From the NCBI RefSeq assembly GCF_028875915.1, contig NZ_JAPEHW010000006.1, forward strand, positions 30,563 through 94,562: DNA of 64,000 nt. Reading direction: 5' to 3'. Below the pieces are notes generated by a model. It saw only the letters and a program-made list of their open reading frames with translations, searched no databases and was not told the DNA's origin. Of the stretch, positions 55,113 through 64,000 are shown piece after piece; within the stretch, counting starts at the first letter, position 1; each line of letters starts with the position of its first letter. Source of the stretch: Pseudoalteromonas sp. G4. GTDB lineage: Bacteria > Pseudomonadota > Gammaproteobacteria > Enterobacterales > Alteromonadaceae. Both the position numbers and the translations under genes were made by a program.

Positions 55113-55727
55113 ATGGAATTTTTATCACAGGCACTTAGCGGTTTTACTGCAATGAGTTATTGGGAATACATCGCAGTTTTTTTAGGGCTGGCGTACTTAG
55201 TGTTTGTGATGAATGAAAGTCTATGGGCATGGCCGTGCGCATTTATAAGCACCTTTATTTATACGATTTTGTTTTGGAATGGTGCGCTGTTGATGGAGTC
55301 GCTGTTAAATTTTTATTATTTAGCAATGGCGGTGTATGGCTTTTACTGTTGGAAAAACGGCAAAGAAAAAAAAGAATTACCAATTACCAGTTGGGCGCTA
55401 AATACCCATCTAGCAATTATCGTTGTTACAAGCTTAATTGCGGTGGTGCTCGGCTTTGTTATGGATAACTACACCCATGCTGAGTATGCCTATTTAGACT
55501 CATTCACTACCTGCTTTGCCATAATGACAACTTATCTAGTTGCCAAAAAAGTACTTGAAAACTGGCTTTACTGGCTGGTTATAGACGCAGCGTCAATTTA
55601 CTTGTATTTGCAAAAAGGCTATTACCCAACCGTTGTGTTATTTGCCATTTATACCGGAATGGTGATTTGGGGGTATTTGCAATGGCGTCAATATTATGAG
55701 CCTCAAAGCGAGCAAACGTTTGCTTAG
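55113..55727 (+). CDS. pnuT: PnuC-family transporter, probable thiamine transporter PnuT
   Basis: A 204-residue inner-membrane protein with about seven helices. SLWAWPCAFISTFIYTILFWNGALLMESLLNFYYLAMAVYGFYCW and ENWLYWLVIDAASIYLYLQKGYYPTVVLFAIYTGMVIWGYLQW are PnuC-family landmarks (WAWP; NWLYW). PnuC members facilitate nicotinamide riboside, riboflavin or thiamine entry, trapped by a kinase. The neighbouring YkoF-like and kinase genes and the TonB receptor point to thiamine (PnuT) in this case. It overlaps the kinase gene by 32 bp. Confidence 0.82.
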   Translation: MEFLSQALSGFTAMSYWEYIAVFLGLAYLVFVMNESLWAWPCAFISTFIYTILFWNGALLMESLLNFYYLAMAVYGFYCWKNGKEKKELPITSWALNTHLAIIVVTSLIAVVLGFVMDNYTHAEYAYLDSFTTCFAIMTTYLVAKKVLENWLYWLVIDAASIYLYLQKGYYPTVVLFAIYTGMVIWGYLQWRQYYEPQSEQTFA

Positions 55728-56502
55728 TCAATGCCAAGCGTATTTAGTTACGCTTGGTTTAGATTATGTTGTCAAAAACGCGCTTCATTTAACTCAGGGC
55801 GTTAATAATACTTGCTTTCGGGTCGAAACCACCTGTAATCGAAAGCTGCTTATCAAGCATTTTGATAAAGAGAATAACTTTAAAGTAACCGAGGTAGAAA
55901 AAAAACTCGCGATACTTAATGTCGTACCAACAGTTATCGCATTAAATGAAGCTGAGAAACTGATTGCTTATCAATTTATTGAGAGTGAAAAATTTAACAA
56001 AAATGTTCACTTACCAAACCTCGTAACCAAGCTAAAACAACTTCACAATCTTCATGCTTCGTATGAGTTTGAAACGATTAACATTGACGAATTATTAACT
56101 AGCTTCAGTGATGTAAATGAATTTTTAGTATATAAAAAGGCTATTGAAAAATTGCAGAGTAGAATAGCAACTTTTCCGCAATTATTTGGTGTATGCCACA
56201 ATGACTTAGTTCGCGATAATCTGCTCTTTTCAAAAACAGCTAGCTGGATAATTGATTTTGAGTATGTTGGATTAAATGATGTGTATTTTGACTTGGCTGC
56301 GCTAAGTAGTTCACTGAAATTCAGTCAAAACGAAAAGTATGAATTACTTTGTTTTTATTTTGAAAAGCAAACAATAACACCTAATCAACTGGAAAAGCTG
56401 AACCTCTACCAGCAAGCATATAACTTTGTTTGTTACTTTTGGTATCTTAAGCATGGCTTAAAAAGCCATGCAAAAGCGTTAGAACCGTTAATTAAAGCTT
56501 AA
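55696..56502 (+). CDS. Phosphotransferase/thiamine kinase-like protein
   Basis: A 268-residue APH/choline-kinase-fold enzyme. LTQGVNNTCFRVETTCNRKLLIKHF forms the N-lobe, catalytic-loop GVCHNDLVRDNLLF has HND at 168-170, and IIDFEYVGLNDVYFDLA has the metal-binding Asp at 187. It resembles ThiK, which phosphorylates salvaged thiamine. The long overlap with the transporter gene (32 bp) suggests translational coupling, so the imported vitamin is trapped. A choline or aminoglycoside role is less likely here. Confidence 0.78.
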   Translation: MSLKASKRLLSQCQAYLVTLGLDYVVKNALHLTQGVNNTCFRVETTCNRKLLIKHFDKENNFKVTEVEKKLAILNVVPTVIALNEAEKLIAYQFIESEKFNKNVHLPNLVTKLKQLHNLHASYEFETINIDELLTSFSDVNEFLVYKKAIEKLQSRIATFPQLFGVCHNDLVRDNLLFSKTASWIIDFEYVGLNDVYFDLAALSSSLKFSQNEKYELLCFYFEKQTITPNQLEKLNLYQQAYNFVCYFWYLKHGLKSHAKALEPLIKA

Positions 56503-56681
56503 ATACCACCAATGCGTTCAGCAAGCTCTTTATAGCGTTTCACGTCGTCTTCGTTAAATTTTGCGTTACCTGCATCATCTTTTTCAGCCGCAATAAGTAA
56601 GCTTTCACGTTCTAAACGACGGACGCGTTCTTCTTTTACGCCAAGAAATTCTGCAACTTGTTCGGTAGTCATTAATGCCAT
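56499..56681 (-). CDS. Small helix-turn-helix (MerR/excisionase-like) protein
   Basis: A 60-residue protein with a winged-helix-type N-terminus: TTEQVAEFLGVKEERVRRLERESLL is the helix-turn-helix, followed by a basic/acidic tail. A ribosome-binding site GGAG lies 6 bp before ATG on the minus strand. It converges with the kinase gene and overlaps it by 4 bp. No integrase is near, so it is more likely a small DNA-binding regulator than an excisionase. Its target is unknown. Confidence 0.75.
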   Translation of the reverse strand: MALMTTEQVAEFLGVKEERVRRLERESLLIAAEKDDAGNAKFNEDDVKRYKELAERIGGI

Positions 56682-56700
56682 TTTGTTCTCCTAATAATTA

Positions 56701-56872
56701 AGGTCTGTTGATCTTTAAAATTCGTTTTCGCAGTGCTTCTTATGGGCTCTTTTGATCGCACTTTTCTTGTTGTTGTTCGATATTCGCTTAGATGACTAGG
56801 CCACACATCGAACGCCGCGATAAAAGCACGCTCAAAGAGAGCAAAAATAGAACCGCAAAGGTCAACAGACCC
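56701..56872. repeat. Imperfect inverted-repeat element, MITE-like
   Basis: Termini AGGTCTGTTGATCTTT (56701-56716) and AAAGGTCAACAGACC (56857-56871) are inverted repeats with one mismatch over 15 bases. Weaker inverted similarity continues inward. There is no coding potential. A target-site duplication is not clear. Such a 170-bp, non-coding, terminally inverted element resembles a miniature inverted-repeat transposable element; it could also be a long hairpin. The stretch 56873-57027 holds no gene and probably the tRNA-Arg promoter. Confidence 0.55.
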
Positions 56873-57027
56873 TAGGCATGCTTCAAGTGAATCTTTTAAT
56901 TAAAGCGTTTTTTCTTAAAAAATGCGAGTAAATTACTACTAAAATGCAACTATCTTGTTGATATATTAGCCAAGTGAGGTTTCATTTGCTGGTAATTAGG
57001 TAGTTTAGCCATTATTATTGTCGCCGT

Positions 57028-57102
57028 GCTCTCGTGGTGAAATGGATATCACGTGGCCCTCCGGAGGCCGAGTTCTAGGTTCGATCCCTAGCGAGAGCGC
57101 CA
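57028..57102 (+). tRNA. tRNA-Arg (anticodon CCG)
   Basis: 75 bases fold as a tRNA: acceptor stem GCTCTCG / CGAGAGC, D arm GTGAAATGGATATCAC, anticodon stem TGGCC / GGCCG with loop CTCCGGA (anticodon CCG), T arm CTAGGTTCGATCCCTAG, discriminator G and an encoded CCA at 57100-57102. Confidence 0.95.
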
Positions 57103-57198
57103 ATTCTAATTTGGCTACATCTAATACTTCTCCATTGGTCTTATCAGCATAATCTTTTATTGCGTCGCTTTTAATAAACGCATAGAATTCAATCGTTA

Positions 57199-57298
57199 CT
57201 TGTCGGAGTGCCTTTTACTTTTTGAGTAAAACTAAGGCTGAGATCGCATAAGCGGGATCCGTGAACCTGAATAGATTAGTATCTACGTAGGAAACAAG
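57199..57298 (+). promoter_or_regulatory. TPP riboswitch upstream of thiC
   Basis: A thi-box aptamer. P1 pairs CTTGT (57199-57203) with ACAAG (57294-57298). The conserved CTGAGAT (57238-57244) and GTGAACCTGA (57261-57270) cores are in order, with GGATCC just before the latter. The following bases GCTTGGTGGCAAGC and TTTGCCATTTGGCAAA form two small hairpins and are the likely expression platform. TPP binding should repress the thiC operon. No T-run terminator is present, so control may be translational, which is an inference. Confidence 0.93.
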
Positions 57299-57445
57299 CA
57301 GCTTGGTGGCAAGCGTTTGTTTGCCATTTGGCAAAAAACCTTCTCACTGTTGTCTTAATTTATTTTAAGCACTGCCTCCTAGGCGCTTTATGCGCTTCAA
57401 TCATCACGCACTTTGGCAAGACCGTCACTCGATTTAATTATTTAA

Positions 57446-59413
<1,968 letters not shown>

Positions 59414-59488
59414 ATCAGCAAGAAGTAGTCAGAATTCAGTAATTAAATGTGCTGAAATCTGACTCCTATTTAACTGCTTGGGCGTATT

Positions 59489-60490
59489 ATGACAGCAACT
59501 TCACAGCGAAAAAAAATAGCGATTTTAGGCTACGGTTTAACGGGGCGCTTAGTGGCATTGCAGCTTTATAAGCAGCATCAGGTATCGGTATTTGAGTCAG
59601 GTAAAGTTAGCGGTGAACAAAGCGCAGGTTTTGTTGCTGCAGCCATGCTTGCGCCGTTGGCTGAATCGGTTTTATGTGAAGCTGAATTAGCAGAGCTAGG
59701 CTTACAGGCGATACCACTGTGGCAGTCGATCCTTGAATTGCTAGATGAGCCAGTGTTTTTTCAACAACACGGCAGCTTAGTGGTTGCACATCAGCAAGAT
59801 AAAGGTGACTTAGACTCGTTTGCGAATCGCTTAAAGCCGCTGGCAGAGCAAAGTGCTAAGCAGCTTAATGGTGCGCAGCTTGCAGAACTGGAGCCAGCAC
59901 TTGCAGGGCGTTTTCACCAAGGTATTTACTTACCATGTGAAGGGCAGCTTGATAATCGTGCGTTTTATTCGGCAAGTTACCGACAAGTAAAAGACAAGGT
60001 CACTTTCTTTGAGTCGTTTTCAGGCAATATTAACGAAAACCACTTTGATATGATTTTGGATTGCCGTGGCTTAGGCGCTAAACCTGTCCTTAATAACCTT
60101 CGCGGTGTTCGCGGTGAAGTGGTGCGCTTATATGCGCCAGAAGTGACGCTTAATCGCCCTGTGCGCTTAATGCACCCGCGCTATCCAATCTATATTGTGC
60201 CAAAGCCGAATCATGAGTTTGTGATTGGTGCGACAGAAATTGAATCGCAATCAACAAAACCAATGACGCTGCGTTCAGCAATGGAGTTGTTGTCAGCAGC
60301 ATACACAGTGCACAGTGGCTTTGCTGAGGCCGAAATATTGGAAATGCAAGCAGGGCTAAGGCCAAGCCTGCCTGATAACCGTCCACTGGTTGAAAAGCAA
60401 GGCAAGCGCATTGTGATTAATGGCTTGTATAGACATGGTTATTTACTGGCGCCAAAAGTGGTTGAAATGGCGCTTGAGCAGATTAACTAA
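59489..60490 (+). CDS. thiO: Glycine oxidase ThiO
   Basis: FAD-dependent oxidase that makes dehydroglycine for the thiazole moiety. The 333-residue protein has an N-terminal FAD fold (IAILGYGLTGRLVALQLYKQHQVSVFESG), SAGFVAAAMLAPLAESV, VRGEVVRLYAPEV and the C-terminal GLYRHGYLLAPKVVEMALEQI. This is the oxygen-using alternative to ThiH, which is absent. It follows thiC by 75 bp and precedes thiS by 9 bp. Confidence 0.93.
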   Translation: MTATSQRKKIAILGYGLTGRLVALQLYKQHQVSVFESGKVSGEQSAGFVAAAMLAPLAESVLCEAELAELGLQAIPLWQSILELLDEPVFFQQHGSLVVAHQQDKGDLDSFANRLKPLAEQSAKQLNGAQLAELEPALAGRFHQGIYLPCEGQLDNRAFYSASYRQVKDKVTFFESFSGNINENHFDMILDCRGLGAKPVLNNLRGVRGEVVRLYAPEVTLNRPVRLMHPRYPIYIVPKPNHEFVIGATEIESQSTKPMTLRSAMELLSAAYTVHSGFAEAEILEMQAGLRPSLPDNRPLVEKQGKRIVINGLYRHGYLLAPKVVEMALEQIN

Positions 60491-60499
60491 GAGTGCAAA

Positions 60500-60697
60500 A
60501 TGAATTTAATAATTAATGGCGAAAAGCGCGATGTTGAAAGCGATACGACGTTGCTTGTTTTGCTAGCGCAGCTTGGTGCGAGTGAACCCTACGCGGTGGC
60601 TGTAAATCAAAGCTTTGTGCCGCGCGAACAATGCGAAGGCATCGCTTTGGCTGATGGTGATCAGATTGAAATTCTCTCGCCAATACAGGGGGGCTAA
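60500..60697 (+). CDS. thiS: Sulfur carrier protein ThiS
   Basis: A 65-residue ubiquitin-like sulfur carrier ending in Gly-Gly (LSPIQGG), the site adenylated by ThiF and thiocarboxylated for thiazole synthesis. Visible features are [48 protein letters not shown]. Its stop overlaps the first base of thiG. Confidence 0.95.
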   Translation: MNLIINGEKRDVESDTTLLVLLAQLGASEPYAVAVNQSFVPREQCEGIALADGDQIEILSPIQGG

Positions 60698-61482
60698 TGG
60701 ATAAACCGCTAACTATTTATGGCCAAACGCTGTCGACCCGTTTATTTATTGGCTCAGCCTTGTATCCATCTCCTGCAGTAATGCAGCAGTCAATTAAGGC
60801 ATCGGGTGCAGAGGTGGTGACGGTATCGTTGCGCAGGCAAGGTACTCTTGAAGCTGGTAATGACTTTTGGCAATTAATTAAAGATACCGGCCTTAAAGTA
60901 TTACCCAATACTGCAGGATGCCATAGTGTGCAAGAAGCCGTAACGCTTGCCAAAATGTGCCGCGAAGTGTTTCAAACTAATTGGATAAAACTTGAACTTA
61001 TTGGCGATGAGTACAACTTACAGCCCGACCCGATTGGTTTATTGGAAGCAACAAAACAACTAATTGATGACGGTTTTGAAGTATTACCTTATTGCACCGA
61101 CGACTTAGTTATTTGCCAAAAATTAGTCGATTTAGGTTGTGAAGTTCTAATGCCGTGGGGCGCGCCAATTGGTACTGGTAAAGGGTTGTTAAATCCGTAT
61201 GCGTTAAAAACCATTCGTGAGCGCTTACCTAATACCACATTGCTTGTGGATGCAGGTCTTGGCTTGCCTTCACACGCAGCAATCGCAATGGAAATGGGGT
61301 ATGATGCGGTACTATTAAATAGTGCGGTAGCGCAAGCGGGCGACCCAATTGCAATGGCAAAGGCATTTTCACTTGCGGTAGACGCAGGCAGAATTGCTTA
61401 TGAGGCCAAAGCAATGCCTGAAAAAGAGGTTGCTAAACCGTCAACCCCGACAATGGGCATGCCCTTTTGGCATCAGCAGTAA
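60697..61482 (+). CDS. thiG: Thiazole synthase ThiG
   Basis: Condenses dehydroglycine, DXP and ThiS thiocarboxylate to thiazole phosphate. The 261-residue TIM barrel has [35 protein letters not shown], the catalytic lysine in [44 protein letters not shown] and [29 protein letters not shown]. It is coupled to thiS by overlap. Confidence 0.95.
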   Translation: MDKPLTIYGQTLSTRLFIGSALYPSPAVMQQSIKASGAEVVTVSLRRQGTLEAGNDFWQLIKDTGLKVLPNTAGCHSVQEAVTLAKMCREVFQTNWIKLELIGDEYNLQPDPIGLLEATKQLIDDGFEVLPYCTDDLVICQKLVDLGCEVLMPWGAPIGTGKGLLNPYALKTIRERLPNTTLLVDAGLGLPSHAAIAMEMGYDAVLLNSAVAQAGDPIAMAKAFSLAVDAGRIAYEAKAMPEKEVAKPSTPTMGMPFWHQQ

Positions 61483-61518
61483 ATCGCACAACATAAATCA
61501 GTTTAAAATTGGGATCTA

Positions 61519-63033
61519 ATGGGTAATTTAATTTGGACTATTGCTGGCTCTGACGCTGGTGGCGGCGCGGGAATTCAAGCTGATATAAAAGCAGCGCAAA
61601 GTTTTGGTGTGCATGCATGCAGTGTTATTATGGCACTAACAGCGCAAAATAGTATGGGTGTTGAAGAGATTAATGGTGTGGCAATCAAGGTGATTGAATC
61701 CCAGCTCGATGCCCTTGAGCAAGATATACAACCTAAAGTGATTAAAATTGGCATGCTTGCCAACGAACAGCAAGTGGAGTTTATTGCTAATACGCTTAAA
61801 CGCTACAAAACCACATGGCAAACGCCGCCAATTGTTGTTTACGACCCAGTAGCGGTAGCTTCAAGCGGTGATAGTTTAACCGAAGAAGATATTCTGCCGG
61901 CAATTAAAACCCATTTATTACCACAAGTAGATGTGATCACGCCTAATACCCAAGAAACGCAAATCCTTACCGGTGTGTATTTAATTGGCCCAAGCGCAGT
62001 GCAAGATGCCGCGAAAGTGTTTAATGAATTAGGTGTACCAAGTGTGCTGATAAAAGGCGGCCATTGGGATTATCCTAAAGGCTATTGCATAGATTATGGT
62101 GCTCATCAAGGTGAAGAGTATTGGTTAGGCAATAAAGCAATTAACACACCGCACAGTCATGGTACAGGGTGCTCTTTTGCGTCCAGTGTTGCAGCCAACC
62201 TTGCTAAAAACTATCCGCTAAAAGATGCCTTTATCCTTGCTAAAGCTTACATTAATCAAGGTTTAAGACATGCAGAGCGGTTTGGGCAAGGTATAGGCCC
62301 TGTGGCCCATTGTGGATTCCCACACAATATAAATGATTATCCAGAAGTGATTGAAGCGGATTCGTGGCTTGGTCAGGAACTTGATTTGGCAGTAGATTCA
62401 GAGCAAGTTAGCGCACGTGATTTTGCCAAAATAGAAACGCGTAATTTGGGTGTTTACCCTGTGGTTGATTCCGTTGATTGGATTGAGCGCTGCTTAAAAG
62501 CGGGCATTAAAACCATTCAGCTGCGTATCAAAGATAGCAGCGATGCTGATCTTGAAGAAAAAATTGCAACTGCGATTACCCTTGGTAAAAAATACGACGC
62601 GCGCTTATTTATCAATGACTACTGGCAATTAGCGATAAAGCATGGTGCTTATGGTATTCACCTTGGCCAAGAAGATATCTCGGTTGCTAATTTGGCTGAA
62701 ATTAAACAAGCAGGTATTCGCTTAGGTGTATCGACTCACGGTTTTTATGAAATGCTGCGTGCTCATAATTATCGCCCAAGCTATTTAGCCTTTGGCGCAA
62801 TTTATCCAACCACCACAAAAGATATGACGGGGCAAATTCAAGGCCTTGAAAAGTTAAAACACTTTGTACCACTAATGCATGATTACCCTGTAGTGGCAAT
62901 TGGCGGAATTGACTTAGCCCGTGCTGAAGAAGTTGCAAAAACTGGCGTTGGCAGTATTGCCGTTGTGCGCGCAATTACAGAAGCTGATGATCCTGAAGCG
63001 GCGATTGTAGAACTTGAGAGTGTGCTGAACTAG
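61519..63033 (+). CDS. thiDE: Bifunctional HMP-P kinase / thiamine-phosphate synthase
   Basis: A ThiD-ThiE fusion of 504 residues. ThiD (about 1-270; WTIAGSDAGGGAGIQADIKAAQSFGVHACSVIMALTAQNS, VYDPVAVASSGDSL, HSHGTGCSFASSVAANLAK) phosphorylates HMP-P. ThiE (about 310-504; GVYPVVDSVDWIERCLKAGIKTIQLRIKDS, ARLFINDYWQLAIKHGAYGIHLGQED, YLAFGAIYPTTTKDM, VVAIGGIDLARAEEV) joins HMP-PP with thiazole phosphate. Both domains retain key motifs. It lies 2 bp before thiF. Confidence 0.95.
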   Translation: MGNLIWTIAGSDAGGGAGIQADIKAAQSFGVHACSVIMALTAQNSMGVEEINGVAIKVIESQLDALEQDIQPKVIKIGMLANEQQVEFIANTLKRYKTTWQTPPIVVYDPVAVASSGDSLTEEDILPAIKTHLLPQVDVITPNTQETQILTGVYLIGPSAVQDAAKVFNELGVPSVLIKGGHWDYPKGYCIDYGAHQGEEYWLGNKAINTPHSHGTGCSFASSVAANLAKNYPLKDAFILAKAYINQGLRHAERFGQGIGPVAHCGFPHNINDYPEVIEADSWLGQELDLAVDSEQVSARDFAKIETRNLGVYPVVDSVDWIERCLKAGIKTIQLRIKDSSDADLEEKIATAITLGKKYDARLFINDYWQLAIKHGAYGIHLGQEDISVANLAEIKQAGIRLGVSTHGFYEMLRAHNYRPSYLAFGAIYPTTTKDMTGQIQGLEKLKHFVPLMHDYPVVAIGGIDLARAEEVAKTGVGSIAVVRAITEADDPEAAIVELESVLN

Positions 63034-63035
63034 TT

Positions 63036-63788
63036 ATGTTATCGTTATCAAACCAAGAATTAATTCGTTATTCTCGCCAGTTACTGTTGCCAGAGATTGA
63101 TGAGAATGCGCAACTTAAATTAAAAGCGGCGCGCGTGTTAATTATTGGTTTGGGTGGCCTTGGTTCACCTGCAGCGTTCTATTTAGCTGCTTCTGGTGTA
63201 GGGCAGTTGACTTTAGTCGACCATGATGAGGTTGAGCTGTCTAACTTGCAGCGGCAGATTCTCTATAAAGTGAGCCATATAGGGCAAAGTAAAAGTAAAG
63301 CCGCGGGCAAAACGCTGCAAGCGCTGAATAATCAAATATCAATATCAACTGTCTCAGAAAAATTGGATGAGCACAATGCCAAGGCGCTTATCGAAGATTG
63401 CGATTTAGTACTCGATTGCAGTGATAACTTTAAAACACGTTACTTAGTTAATCGCCTTACTAAGTTGTTTACTAAACCGCTTGTTTCGGGAGCAGCGATG
63501 GGCTGGCAGGGGCAATTGTGTATTGTCGATAACAGAGATAAAACTGTACCTTGCTATGAATGCTTGTTCCCAAACCAAGGTGTAAGTAGTGTACAAAACT
63601 GCGATACCTTGGGCGTTATCAGTCCGCTGCTAGGAGTAATTGGCGCACAGCAGGCTATTGCCGCAATACTTTTACTGTTGGGGGAGGATAACTTACCGCA
63701 GTTTTTACAATTTGACGCAAGAAGTTTTAAGCAAAGCGCTTTTTCGTTTGCAAAGTCACAAACCTGTACAGTGTGCAACAACCGTTAG
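63036..63788 (+). CDS. thiF: ThiS adenylyltransferase ThiF
   Basis: E1-like enzyme that adenylates the ThiS C-terminus. The 250-residue product has ARVLIIGLGGLGSPAAFYLAASGVGQLTLVDHDEVELSNLQRQILY (ATP site with Arg and Asp), LIEDCDLVLDCSDNFKTRYLVN, and paired cysteine motifs VPCYEC and CTVC for a zinc site. Adenylation of ThiS rather than MoaD is inferred from the operon. It ends the thi operon, and no clear terminator is seen before the window ends. Confidence 0.92.
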   Translation: MLSLSNQELIRYSRQLLLPEIDENAQLKLKAARVLIIGLGGLGSPAAFYLAASGVGQLTLVDHDEVELSNLQRQILYKVSHIGQSKSKAAGKTLQALNNQISISTVSEKLDEHNAKALIEDCDLVLDCSDNFKTRYLVNRLTKLFTKPLVSGAAMGWQGQLCIVDNRDKTVPCYECLFPNQGVSSVQNCDTLGVISPLLGVIGAQQAIAAILLLLGEDNLPQFLQFDARSFKQSAFSFAKSQTCTVCNNR

Positions 63789-64000
63789 GCTAAATTCGTA
63801 TCTAGGTTAAAGCGATATAACTCTACGTAAAACTACCTTTCATTTACATTTTCCAACGTTATGGTGTTTGTGTTTTTACCCAAATTAGGTATTTTGTTTA
63901 TGCCAATTCTGTTAAGTATGAGATCAGGGATAGCGCTAGATAAATGAAATGGTAACAAGGCGGAATTTTTCTTATGTAGTTATTCTACATTGATAAATTC
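63789..64000. other. Non-coding tail of the window
   Basis: About 212 bp after thiF without a supported gene or strong hairpin terminator. Nothing further is identified before the edge. Confidence 0.4.

Noticed and set aside
56499..56681. Phage excisionase or prophage remnant
   Set aside because: No integrase, terminase or other phage gene is near, and the protein is a generic small helix-turn-helix.

Overview
The window reads as a chromosome segment of an AT-rich marine gammaproteobacterium, most likely Pseudoalteromonas or a close Alteromonadales relative. This is inferred from the end of the division/cell-wall cluster (ddlB-ftsQ-ftsA-ftsZ-lpxC), a TonB-dependent thiamine-salvage operon, a ThiO-type thiamine operon, and a surface-protein gene resembling Slr4, the S-layer family of marine Gammaproteobacteria. 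No transposase, integrase, phage gene or CRISPR array is visible.

Layout. 1-5026: end of the dcw cluster plus lpxC. 5027-7765: tRNA-His, a DUF454 membrane protein, mscS, and a DUF481 outer-membrane protein. 7825-12705: an SLBB polysaccharide-export protein, a nitroreductase-like protein and a pyruvyl-transferase-like protein. 12768-22579: a compact type II secretion-like operon in the order G-E-F-H-I-J-K-L-M-C-D. 22734-24315: a highly biased, strongly terminated gene for a secreted acidic Slr4-like protein. 24326-29769: a small secreted protein, rfbA, rfbB, an HMW1C-like glycosyltransferase and an FkbM methyltransferase. 29770-39854: mostly minus-strand sugar-modification genes (acyl carrier protein, Gfo/Idh oxidoreductase, acyl-activating ligase, NeuD-type acyltransferase, DegT aminotransferase, OafA-type acetylase, Wzx flippase, sulfotransferase), with one plus-strand CatB-like acetyltransferase. 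40122-49865: an enterobacterial-common-antigen-like cluster (wecA, GT4, wecG, a GT2-flippase fusion, wzz, wzy, wecC, wecB). 50026-52497: DHH phosphoesterase, galE, thioesterase. 52649-56502: TonB receptor, YkoF-like protein, PnuC/PnuT-type transporter and kinase, probably for thiamine salvage. 57028-63788: tRNA-Arg, a TPP riboswitch and thiC-thiO-thiS-thiG-thiDE-thiF.

How they fit together. The middle of the window looks like a cell-envelope factory. WecA, WecB, WecC, WecG, GalE, RfbA and RfbB supply and start lipid-linked sugars. DegT, NeuD, ACP and ligase probably make an N-acylated amino-deoxy sugar. Sulfotransferase and acetylases decorate it, and flippase, Wzy, Wzz and the SLBB protein export and polymerise. 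The type II-like machine sits directly upstream of its plausible main cargo, the Slr4-like protein.

A caution. Three genes (ftsZ, the SLBB exporter, wecC) each carry a small internal deletion that breaks the reading frame while both flanks remain well conserved. Because ftsZ is essential, assembly or sequencing error is the first explanation. Family assignments come from reading motifs, without database searches.
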